Part shown: in pieces, positions 43,898 through 54,900 of the stretch | Layout: each line of letters begins with the position of its first letter | How positions within the stretch are numbered: position 1 is the first letter of the stretch | Assembly (NCBI GenBank): GCA_026936325.1 | Contig: JAPTHN010000009.1 | Coordinates: 2,136,501-2,200,500 of the forward strand | Direction of reading: 5' to 3' | Length of the DNA: 64,000 nucleotides | DNA from: Platynereis dumerilii | Taxonomy: Eukaryota > Annelida > Polychaeta > Phyllodocida > Nereididae | Program-made: the position numbers and the translations under genes | Notes under the pieces: generated by a model | What the model was told of the DNA's origin: nothing | Seen by the model: the letters and a program-made list of their open reading frames with translations, nothing else | Database searches by the model: none

Positions 43898-46800
43898 AAA
43901 TTGAGAATGAATGATAACTCGAGCTTCCATTGTTTCGTTAAATAATTGGAAGGTATCTTCTAACCTGTTTCACTGACTTTTGGAAATTGTAATTTTCGTC
44001 ATTGTGCCTGACTTGTACCTTTTCCTTTTTTATGAAGAGTTACTTAGTCTAAAGGCATCTCCAACATTGATGGTTTCATCAGCATTATGCCTTTCTGTAA
44101 TGGGAAATACTTCAGAAGTGTCAGAAAGTAAGACCTGTACCACTTGAAAAAGCACCAACTGGGACTTATTGAAGTTACTAGGATTATAAATAGATCATTT
44201 TGATAGATAGGTAGATCGATAAATAGCTGGAATAAAATCACAAGGTCAGATGATAGTCAGATAGCCCGGTGGACACAAAATCAGCATGGAGGGTGAACTG
44301 CTGTGAGACAGTGAGATTGTACGACAGTAATCCTAGTCACAACGATGGATATATAGCTGCAATGATATAGGTGTAGACTACAGAGTACAGAGAAGACTGA
44401 CATGAGATGAAAAGACAGTCTGACACACTCTAAATTGACCTAAACAAATTCTAAACATTTCAAATGTTTAATGTTTAGGTTCTCCATGGATGTTGCTTTC
44501 AAATGTTGTCAATGACAACACCATGTTCAATATGAAGACATAACGTTTACAGTCTAAATGGGTTGTTGAGCATTCTAAACAACATGTATATCTCACTTAA
44601 ACAAACTGCGTAGCTTTGCTAAACATTTGTGGAATCAGAATTGGAATATGTGGAGCTCCTAAACACATTATGTAGAATTGTAGATATCTACATGATGTTT
44701 TGTACAGACTAAACAAGTTGTTGTACTGGGTAACTTGATGGCAGTGCCACCTAACTTTATTATTGGAAGACAGTTGCTGTGGCTCCACCTGACAGACACT
44801 AATAGTGGCCTTGAATCCTTGCTTTGGTGCTACTGGAATTTAATTCAGGTAACTACTTAAAAACAAACAAGTATTGCTATTTTTGACAATGTCCATCATA
44901 TGGCTATATAACTGGTTCAGCATGCTGACAGTATATCAATGGTCCAGGTAACTATGGCAGTGCAATGGCACATTACAGACCATCCAGACCAGAATGGTTT
45001 CATATTTCACTACAATGTCATATCACTCAGTCTGTGAATGCTGATTGGATTTGATTTGGTATTCTTGGAGTTATAATAGTACTTTACTCTTAATCATTTT
45101 TTGCGTCTCCGGAAGTAGATCAGAGTCTAGAAATTGGGATATCCCATGACATGGGATTGATTACATAAAAAGCTGATACTTCTGATTTAGTGGCTGGTTG
45201 TTTTTATGATGTGTATTGCTTTAATTCAATTGAAACAATTAAGTCAGTCAATTGAAGATGTCAAATGATGGTTTGAATTGCCACCGGCCAGGGTATTCCA
45301 TACTCATTTTTATTATAAATTGGATAATTTTGAAGTAGTTTACTCCCAAAGTAGAAACATAATTTCCGGAGTAGGCCTAGTTAGAGTAGATGCAATCAAA
45401 CTTACCCAATCTTTGATCAAATGATCGATTCCAGGCATCCATGCCATCAGTAATCACTTCACAAAAGGGCATGTCAAGAGAAAATCTTGGACCAAGTTAA
45501 AAGCAAATTTTCTATAAATGCCATTGCCTTAAAATTTGAGTTGGACCAGCACAGATTTTCAGAAAGTAGTAAGTGCCATTGGTATGTTGTCAGACTTAAG
45601 ATTTTTTGCAATCATTTAAAATTAATTCTAAAATACTGATGAAAATTGTTAACACTGTCTCTTCTGTATAATAACTCAGAAAGTAATGATGGCCTTCTGC
45701 CTGAATACCAGTTGATATTGTTATTAGCTGTTCACGTACATGGTGTGTATGTCTACTTTCAGGCACATTGCATTTATTCAAATTATGAAAACGGCATGTG
45801 GAATGGCCAGGACCTAGAGAAATCACGAAGTAAAAAATACACACACAAAGTGAACTTCCACAAAGGTCAGAAGCACTAGCTGGCATATGTGCCACAAACT
45901 GTGATGGTCTCTAAGGACAAATAATTGATGCTAAAGTAGAATGTCTGGATCACTTGGCCAGCTTCACATAGAGACAAAGCCTGTAAGTGGGGATTAAGCA
46001 CATGCTTGGACAACGGACGCAACGTTTATCAGCTCGTAAAATGTTGTTATACATACGCACTGATTTTAACCATTAGGACCACATTTTTATAGGCTGTGTT
46101 ATGTGTTGTTCATGCACACATGTGCAGTCCTGCAGAGCTTAAAGGTTCAACACATGAACCAAGCTCTCACGTGGAAGAAGAAGAAGTTTAGAAATGCAGA
46201 GATGTTTGAAGGAGACTCTCAGAATTGTCCAGATAGCAGCAGGATCATTCGTTGAGGCTAGGCCCTTACTAAATGTATTTGTGGCCTCTCTTCAGGCAAA
46301 TTACAATGATGCCGTCACAAAGCAAACAAAACTTGTGCAACATTAGTGCCGTTCATCTCAGGCCAATCCAATTAGTTTTGGCTCTAACTGGGACGATCTG
46401 AGAAATTGTAAAATCACACAAATGATATGTGACACTGCACTGTGAAAAATGCAAACTGCACAAAAAAAGGTATTTTGTAATTGTATTTAGAATAGAATAA
46501 TAAATTTTGTTGATATTTTAGTAAAAGTTTTAACGCAAAAGAGTTGAATTATGTACCAAATTTAATTAATTGTAATCCAAAGAGTTGTTTGTTTTGATGT
46601 GTGAAGTTTCCCGTAAGGTTTTTACAAAATGGTATTTATTTCAATTTTGTAATTTTGTAAATGTTAAGTCTCAAAATATAATTTACAAAAAAGGAACAGT
46701 CATTGATTTAGCTAGTCATTATAATAAAGTGCTTTCAAGTGCAGAATATTTGTCAATGCTACTTATTGGGAAGTTAAATTGCTACATTTTTTTAGGCACT

Positions 46801-47059
46801 ATCATTAGATATGGCATGTAGGCAGGTAAACTGTTGGACAGGAGGTGTTATACAATTATGATGAATTGTGTCTTTTGCATGAGAATATAATTTATAAAAT
46901 GTTGAATTAATATTTTCATAATTACGACAGATCGTAAGTAATGAAAAAGTGTGATTATTTGGAAATATACTTTTGGTATGTAAAGCATAGAACTGCTGCC
47001 TGTACAGTCACTATCGATGTATAGATAGTATGGAATAGCTTTTTTTCACATAATATAAA
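43898..47059. other. Non-coding stretch; TAAACA-rich part at 44439-44760
   Basis: TAAACA/TGTTTA words are frequent between 44439 and 44760 and include a small hairpin AAACATTTCAAATGTTTA (44454-44471). The words resemble those in the block at 47060-47460. The remainder is unassigned. Confidence 0.4.
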
Positions 47060-47460
47060 CTTTTATTGAAGATGTACGCATTTGTTTACAGCCTAAACAT
47101 TTACTTTTTGTACGCACTTTTAAATGCGCTCAAAGCGGGAATTTTGTACGCACATTAGTTGTTGAGATTTTGTTTAAGTTGTCAACATTTAGTAGTTTAG
47201 GCATTAGACACTTGGTTGTTTAGACTATGCACCTAATTGTTTAGGTATTGTTTAGTGTTCTAAACAAATAAAACGCTAAAACTAAATGTTTTTTGTCATA
47301 ATTGTTTAGGTTGTATCTGCGCAGTCGCTTACGCAGCTTGTTTAATTTGGCTAAACATAGTGTTTAAAGAGAAAAAGCTAAACACCAATAAACGCGCTCA
47401 AAGCGGGAATGTTTAATGTTTAGGTTTTGTTTAGGTTGTACGCATTTCAAATTTAGAGTG
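47060..47460. repeat. TGTTTAG-rich block, possible decayed DNA element
   Basis: GTTTAG/CTAAAC words occur many times on both strands. GCGCTCAAAGCGGGAAT occurs twice (about 47127 and 47395), and GTACGCATTT near the left (47073) is repeated near the right (47438). No clean terminal repeats or target duplication. It may be a degraded element related to 44439-44760. Confidence 0.4.
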
Positions 47461-47935
47461 CAGAAAGATCTTCTGAGTGGTCATTAACAAAGAACTGGCC
47501 TTGAACCTATTAACGCCCTGATACTCATAAAGGTCGCCTCTCTTTGCCCCATTATTTATGTCGCCTCGGACAATGAGTACCACATTTATGAACAGTTTTA
47601 CCTCCACTGTATTGCAGTGCATTCACTGCTGGAAAGAAGTGCCTTCAGTTTATGCTATACTTTACAAGTGTTTAACTGCTGAACACTACTCAGATTTGCA
47701 ATGTAGATCATAAATGACCAGTGGTGGGTTTCAAAATTGATTAGATGCATCAAATTGCATTTGAACCTCTTACGCCACCTCCACAGATTGATTTACTTCA
47801 TCTGAACATTTTAATCCTCGGATCAAAGACAAAGAGCGCAGATTGCGACTTCGAATAAATTTCGAGATTTCCTCATGTTAGGACACACCTGCGGCTCTCC
47901 ACTATCTCGAATTGTGGCCAGTTGAGATGTGACCG

Positions 47936-48044
47936 CTATTCGTGTTGCTACTTTGGCCTCTAATCGAGTTGTTACTTTGGCCTCTATTCGCATTGACACT
48001 TTGGCCTCTATTGGAGTTGCTACCTTGGCCTCTTTTCGTGTGAA
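47936..48044. repeat. 24-bp tandem repeat, four units plus a partial
   Basis: Units start at 47936, 47960, 47984 and 48008, each ending CTTTGGCCT or a close variant, with a partial fifth. The period is a multiple of three, so the frame stays open as an 8-residue repeat of LxxLLxWP type, but nothing around it supports a gene. It shares the GGCCTCTATTCGAGT word with 37529-37543. Confidence 0.8.
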
Positions 48045-48962
48045 TACGGCACTTCAGTCAATTTATGCCTGAGGACGTCAAGTTTTGGCAGTGAGCTTGG
48101 CTGCTGACAGTAAAAGTGTCCGCCTCATAGCGGCATAACTGCTGCTTGCTCAATTGCTCCACATTGAAACAGCCCTGTTATTGCAGCCTCAGCCGTGTTG
48201 CTTGATCAGTGTGTCTCATTGTTTGAAGAGAGCACTGGTTTTTGACTTGTTCCTCGATTTTTGATCGGGTACAGTTACCTGATCATTCGCACTGTGGATA
48301 GTTTCCAGAAGTTATTACTGTTGGCTTATAGCCAATTTGGCTTATTATTGGAGATAATGGAAATTGTGAAAAAGAAAAGGAATTGATTGATGAAAGTTGG
48401 AGAACACTCAGAACAGTACCTCTTGGTTACACTGGATACCCCTGTGGTATTCCTTTGGAGTTATTAACTTCTGACAAACTTCGGCCATATTTAATAAACC
48501 GGAATTGATAGACTTCATGCCGTGGATAGACGGTTGTTATCATTGAGGACATTGAATAATATTCTTGCTAACGGAGTTGAAACAATAACTATTGGTCACA
48601 TCAGAGACCCCTGGAGCACTCCTTTGGAGTTCTCTTCTCAGCTGACACTTTGACACCAGCAGACACTTGTTGTTTTGAGGTATTGGAATGTTTTGATCGT
48701 CACATGAACATGAGTTAAGAAAACTTCAGAAGAACAATCTTATGCTTCTGAGAGTAACAAAGACTTACAATTCAATGAAGTGTTTTTTGGATCTTAATTG
48801 ACAGAATTGTTCCGTGATTCTCCAATTTCTCCGAAGATCAAATTTGTATTATACATATTTATTGACCGACCGGACGCAATTCGCTTCGAATCTATGGATG
48901 TTCTATTAGTCTAGTGTGGAGATGAAGGTTAGTGAACAAATGATATAACTTAACAACAACAA
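48045..48962 (+). other. Moderately complex non-coding block, possible 5' UTR
   Basis: Less AT-rich than its surroundings, with no long frame. TGGAGATGAAG/GTTAGTG at about 48929 is donor-like. Two related passages, about 48440-48500 and 48600-48660, share ACCCCTG and ATTCCTTTGGAGTT-type words in order. It could be an alternative leader exon; the evidence is weak. Confidence 0.2.
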
Positions 48963-48968
48963 AAAATT

Positions 48969-49020
48969 GTAAAATGATAGCACACTGGCTAACTCATAGC
49001 TAGATTCTGGGTTGAATCAC
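48969..49020 (+). repeat. tRNA-like SINE head (weak)
   Basis: TAGCACACTGGCTAAC (A-like, about 48978) and GGGTTGAATCAC (B-like, 49009-49020). The spacing is short and the tail is unclear. Confidence 0.25.
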
Positions 49021-49503
49021 AGATTTTGATCTTATTTTCTGAGTCGTTGCTGACCCATGTATTATTGTAATTGCTAATTTACTGTCATTTGATTGTTTAT
49101 TGTAAATTGCAAGACAAAAAATATGAATTTGTTGTACGGTGTATGTATATTATCACACACAAAGAAAAGAAACTGTCTGCTAAGTGTTTATTTTCCAAAG
49201 GTTACTTTTTGTCTTCAGTAACTGTAGGACCTGAGAAATATAACTGTCTCCTGCCAAAATTGAAAGGTTAGACATACTACGTTGACATTGAAAAACGAGG
49301 CAGCTGATTTTTTGTGAAGCGAAGATATATTAATGTTTGGGTTTTACCCTGGTGTAAATGCAGTAACATATTAAAAATATTATTCTATATGTCGCAGAAA
49401 GTCGGTTAGTAGCTAATATTTTATGAATAGGATTATCTGATGCCGAGTCTAGCAGTCAACCCTCGTGAGCGCCCGGAACTGGGCTTAGAGGGCTGCACTT
49501 ACC

Positions 49504-49528
49504 ATATCTATCTATCTATCTATGTATG

Positions 49529-49584
<56 letters not shown>

Positions 49585-49592
49585 CATCTATG
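49504..49592. repeat. (TATC)n microsatellite
   Basis: About 85 bp of CTAT repeats with a short TGTA interruption near 49522. It directly follows GCTTAGAGGGCTGCACTTACC, a module also at about 50170, so it may be the tail of a SINE-like element. Confidence 0.95.
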
Positions 49593-49789
49593 TATGACAT
49601 TGTATTTATCTATCGGCATGTGTAGCTGTTCTTCAATAACTAATGTTAATTCTTCTGTTCATCTTATGCTTTTCTGTCTATCTATTCTATCTGTTTCTGT
49701 GCTTGATGAGTGAAAAATGACCACACATAATAATGGGTAAGGGCCCAGGAGGTGGCTTAGTTTCCAGTACTTTGGGCTTCCAATCGCGT

Positions 49790-50150
49790 GGTCACTTGGA
49801 CCCATGTTGGAGTCAGTTGGACAGCACTGACCAGTTTCAATCATCCTCTTTCTTGTTATTGTGTCCTTCTCCTGTCCTAGTAAGCCTTTTGACTGGTACC
49901 GAGGGCATAAATAAAGCACTTAAATAAAAGCCCGATTTTATGGTAATTGCATAACATATTCTGGACCTTATCTTATCATCAATCAGCCGGCTGGCTGGAT
50001 CACCGGTTCCCATGTTGGACAGTAGTTTCAATCATTGTCTACCTCATTGCTGTGTCTTCTTGTCCCAATATGCCTACCAAGTGGGAAGTCTAGTGCATAG
50101 ATTTAGGATTTAAAGCCCCAATCATCTATCTACTATCAATCATCCCTGGT
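49790..50150 (+). repeat. Two adjacent SINE 3' fragments, CAATCATCC family
   Basis: The first (about 49790-49950) has CCATGTTGGA, GTTTCAATCATCCTC, TCCTTCTCCTGTCCTAGTAAG, GGCATAAATAAAGC and AAAGCCCGAT. The second (about 50010-50150) has the same modules, CCCATGTTGGA to AAAGCCCCAATCATCTATC. Both run on the + strand, about 70 bp apart. Confidence 0.6.
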
Positions 50151-50690
50151 TTGTGTCAAGACCTTGTCTTAGAGGGCTGTACTGTCCATATTCCATACCT
50201 ATAATGATGACCTATTTAACTATCAAGTCTGGCACGTGTGTGTATTCTGTATCCGATATTCTGTCTATAAAATGTATCTAGGAGTTTTCTTTGTAATTGA
50301 GTATAAAAGGTTTGTTTTGGGACTCTATAACCTCTGGATTTAAATGTGGTTGGATATATAACATCCCGTACATAAGCCGTAATAACATTATAATGCGATA
50401 ATATAATGCAAGTCATTGTTGTATGCTTGTGATGCATACTGCAAGTTGGCTTTTTTCCAACCTATTTCAAGCTGAGGCATTGTGAAGGCTGAAAAGTCAA
50501 AAGCCAGTTCTGCTGGTGAGTAAACTGAGGTTGTACCAACTATAGTCTGGGAGCCAAGGAGAAAAAATGGGCGGTTGGCTCACCCCGAAAGAGGGATGGA
50601 CAATCTATACATTGTCGGAATCGCAAGATTCTCAAGATTATGGAACTTGGGGATGCAGTTAAGAAAAGTGGTGCAATTTTTCACAAATCG

Positions 50691-52450
50691 GTTGCCATGG
50701 CAACCAAGTCATAATATTTTTACACTCACCATTAAACTAGTAAAATGCATTTTTTAGTGATTTAGTCCATAGTTAGACTTCATCAAGCCAACCTGGCATG
50801 TACTACCTCAATTACTAATTATGATGGTCATGTGACCTTTTTGGTCACATGACCATACTGACCAACATTTGAGGTCAAACCTCAGAAATAAGCATTTTTT
50901 CAAGAGTTCATACAGTATTTTTAACCGCTGTAGCTACAATAATGCCGGTATGTGGATAAATTTAGTCTCACTGGAAAGCCCTTGTTATCAGCTTCAATCT
51001 CACACAAAATTTATATACATATCCATGGAAACTGGTTGCCATGGCAACAAAGTTTGAAATGACACAAATTTGACTTGAAAATTGGAAAATTCATTTTGAG
51101 GCATTTACTCGACAGCCAGACTTCATTCAACCAAGCAGGCATGTACAACCATAATTAGGCATATTATTGGTCATGTGACCTTCTGGGTCACATGACCAAG
51201 GTGACCACAATTCAAGGTCAAACCTCAGAAATTAACATTTTTTTAAGATTTCATACAACATTTTCTACCACTGTAGCTACAATAATTGTGCAATATGTAC
51301 AAATGTGGTCTTGTTGGATAGCCCTTGTTATAAGCTTCAATCTCACACAAAATTTATATACATATCCATGGAAACTGGTTGCCATGGCAACAAAGTTTGT
51401 AATGACACAAATTTGACTTGAAAATTGGAAAATTCATTTTTAGGCATTTACTCGACAGCCAGACTTCATTCAACCAAGCAGGCATGTACAACCATAATTA
51501 GGCATATTATTGGTCATGTGACCTTCTGGGTCACATGACAAAGGTGACCACAACTTGAGGTCAAACCTCAGAAATTAACATTTTTTTAAGATTTCATACA
51601 ACATTTTTACCACTATAGCTACAATAATTGTGCAATATGTACAAATGTGGTCTTGTTGGATAGCCCTTGTTATAAGCTTCAATCTCACACAAAATTTATA
51701 TACATATCCATGGAAACTGGTTGCCATGGCAACAAAGTTTGAAGTGACACAAATTTGACTTGAAAATTGGAAAATTCATTTTTAGGGATTTACTCGACAG
51801 CCAGACTTCATTCAACCAAGCAGGCTTGTTTGACCATAATTAGGCTATTATTGGTCATGTGACCTTCTGGGTCACATGACCAAGGTGACCACAATTCAAG
51901 GTCAAACCTGAGAAATTGACATTTTATTAAAATTTCATACAACATTTTCTATCACTGTAGCTACAATAATTATGCAATATGTACAAATGTGGTCTTGTTG
52001 GATAGCCCATTTTATAGGGTTTCATTACTCATTTGATGTGTTTAAGTATCCATGGAAACTGGTTGCCATGGAAACAAAGTTCAAAATTACACAAATTTGT
52101 CTTGAAGACTTGAAAATTCATTTTTAGGGACTTACTCCTCAGCCAGACATCATTCAACCATCGAGGCATGTACAACCATAATTATCCCTGTTATTCGTCA
52201 TGTGACCTTCTCGGTCACATGATCAGGGTGACCACAATTCAAGGTCAGACCTGAGAAACGAACATTTTTAAAACATTTCGTACAACATTTTCAACCGCGA
52301 TGGCTGCAACAATTACACAATATGCATAAATGTGGCCTTGTTGGATAGCCTATTTTATAGGGCTTCATTGCACACTTTTAAAATACGTGTAACTACCCAT
52401 GAAAACTGGCTGCCTTGGAAACAAAGTTCAAAATTACACAAGTTTGCAAT
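50691..52450 (+). repeat. Left-arm tandem array, unit about 343 bp
   Basis: The anchor GGTCATGTGACC or a one-base variant occurs at 50826, 51169, 51512, 51853 and 52196, spacing 341-343 bp. Each unit also has the 14-bp palindrome GTTGCCATGGCAAC (exact at 50691, 51035, 51378 and 51720) and a hairpin of GGTCATGTGACC against GGTCACATGACC with a 5-bp loop. Inner units are more diverged than outer ones. Frames such as 51192-51416 are by-products. Confidence 0.92.
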
Positions 52451-52479
52451 GATGTCAGGCAAGTTTTGGCTCCGAAATA

Positions 52480-53040
52480 AAAAAAAATCATTTCAAAGAT
52501 TTTTTCTCAATATTACAAAATATAGAATATCTACCAGTCAGACCACGAAAAGGCACAAATAGACCATATAAGCCATATGTGTACCAAACTTTGTCCATGT
52601 ACATTCAATAGTGACTGAGTCTTGGGCCAGAAATTATTATTATTTTTTTTTTTTCAATATTTCAAAAGTATATATTCTCCATCAGACCTTTTAAAAGGCA
52701 CGACTAGACCATAATATTATATTATATTTGAACCAAACTTTATCCATGCACATGCAATTGTGAGTCTATACAAAAAAAAGAAATAAAAAATTGTTATACA
52801 TTTTTTCAAAAAGTGTAGAATATCTCTCAATGAGACCATCTTAAGGCACAACTACATATAGGCCACATCTGTATCAAATTTCATCCTTGCACATGCAATA
52901 GTCATTGAGTCAAAATACTTTATATATTTGTTTAGTTATTTCAAAAAGTATTTAATATCCACCAATAAAACCATCAGAACTAGATCATACAGGCTATATG
53001 TGTACTAAATGTCATCCATGAACACTCAATAGAGGCCAAG
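52480..53040. repeat. Four diverged units of about 140 bp inside the foldback element
   Basis: Each unit has a TATTTCAAAA-TATA part, then CACCAGT/CATCAGACC-type words, AGGCAC..CTA, CCATATGTGTACCAAA-type words and CATCCATG..CA.TCAATAGT. Units start near 52495, 52655, 52800 and 52930. A CpG-rich piece, CCCGCCGCCCGAACGCC, follows at about 53066. No inverted counterpart was found on the right side. Confidence 0.6.
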
Positions 53041-53295
53041 CACAGGCCCGGAAACAATCTATCTTCCCGCCGCCCGAACGCCTGCCGATCTGCCCGGCGG
53101 ACAAACAACATTTTACGCAAGTGATTACATAAGTTATTAAGTTCTTCCAAATAAGTTTGTTGGATGCAAAATTACATATTTCCAAGGCTTTACCTTGAAT
53201 AGTGGTCAGCATGGTCATTTGACCCAGAAGGTCACATGATAATGAAATATGCAATCGTGGTTGAATAAGCCCAGTTGGTTTATTTGAAGGCAGGG

Positions 53296-54900
53296 TTAGG
53301 GTTAGGGATGGTGATATCAGCTGGTGATGTCAGCAAGTGACATCAGTTGGTGATGTCCAATGATGTCAGTCAGTGACATCAGCTGGTGACATCAGCAAGT
53401 ATTGCCAGCCGATGACATCAGCCAGTGATGTCAGCCTGTAAAGTTGTTGTCAGCCAGTAGGGTCATTCGGTGATATTAGTAAGTGATGTCAGCCAGTGAT
53501 GTTGGCCAGTGACATCATTTGGTGATGTCAGTTGATGACATCAGCCAGTGATGTCAGCCAATGATGTCAGCCAGTGATATCAGCCAATGATGTCAGCCAG
53601 TGATGTCAGTTAGTTAGTTTGTTGGTGACATCAGCTGGAGATGTCAACAAGTGATGTCAGAAAGTGACTTCAGTCTGTGATGTCAGGAAGTGACATCAGT
53701 TGGTGATCTCAGTTGATGACATCAGCCAGTGATGTCATCCATTGAAGTCAGCCTGTGCTGTCAACCAATGATGTCAGGCAGTGATGTCAGTGGGGTCATT
53801 AGTTGATGATGTAATCCATTGATGTTAGTTGGTGACATCAGCTGGTGATGTCAGAAACTAATGTCAGCCAATAATGTCAGTCTGTGATGTCAGTAAGTGA
53901 CATCAGTTGATGAAATCAACCAGTGATATCAGCCAATGATGTCAGCCAGTGACGTCAGTCGGTGACGTTAGTCAGAGACATTATTTGATGATTTAATCCA
54001 GCGATGTTATTTGGTGACATCAGCTGGTGATGCCAACAAGTAATGTCAGAAAGTGATTTCAGTCTGTGATGTCAGGAAGTTACATCAGTTGGTGATGTCA
54101 GTTGATGACATCAGCTAGTGATGTCAGCCATAGAAGTCACCCAGTGATGTCAACCAATGATGTCAGCCAGTGATGTCAGTTGGTGACATTAGTTGATGAT
54201 GTAATCCACTGATGTTAGTTGGTGACATCAGCTGGTGACGTCAGAAAGTAATGTCAGCCAATAATGTCAGTCTGTGATGTCAATAAGTGACATCATTTGA
54301 TGAAATCAGCCAGTGATGTCAGCCAATGATGTCAGCCAGTTATGTCAGCCAAATATATCAGCCAATGATGTCATTGATGTCAGCCAATGATGTCATTGAT
54401 GTCAGCCAATGATGTCATTGATGTCAGCCAATGATGTCAGTCCGTGATGTCAGCCAGTGACGTCAGCCTGATCCAGTGATGTCAGCTAGTGACATCAGTT
54501 GGTGACATCAGCTGGTGATTTCAGCTTGTGAAATCAGTCAGTGATGTCAGTAGATGATGTAGCCAATGATGGTGTCGGTGTCAGTGATGTCAGCGAGTGC
54601 CGTCAGCTCTAACATCAGCCAGCAAAATCAGTCAATGATATTAGCCAGTGATGTCTGCAGTGACATCAGTCAGTGACATCAGTCATTGACATCAGTCATT
54701 GACATCAGTCAGTGACATCAGTCAGTGACAGCAGTCAGTAACGTCAGTCAGTAACGTCAGTCAGTAACGTCAGGCAGTCAGTGATGTCGGTCAGTCTATT
54801 ACATCACAGGATGACATCAGTCAGTGACATGTCATATCACTGGATGATATCAGCCGATGATATCAGGCGATGGCGACAATCTATGATGTCAGCCAATAAT
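53296..54900. repeat. 1.6-kb minisatellite of TGATGTCA/TGACATCA words
   Basis: The basic period is 13 bp (GTGATGTCAGCCA), clear at 53540-53590, with variants that swap TGATGTCA and its complement TGACATCA, and a 24-bp higher-order stretch at 54366-54430. It separates a partial right-orientation arm unit (about 53120-53290) from the main right arm, so it appears to interrupt the arm. Some units are TGACGTCA, a CRE palindrome. Confidence 0.9.

Noticed and set aside
50575-50757. Similar 60-codon frames in both arm tips (also 61170-61352)
   Set aside because: They mirror each other because they lie in the inverted arms. This is duplication of the element, not conservation of a protein.
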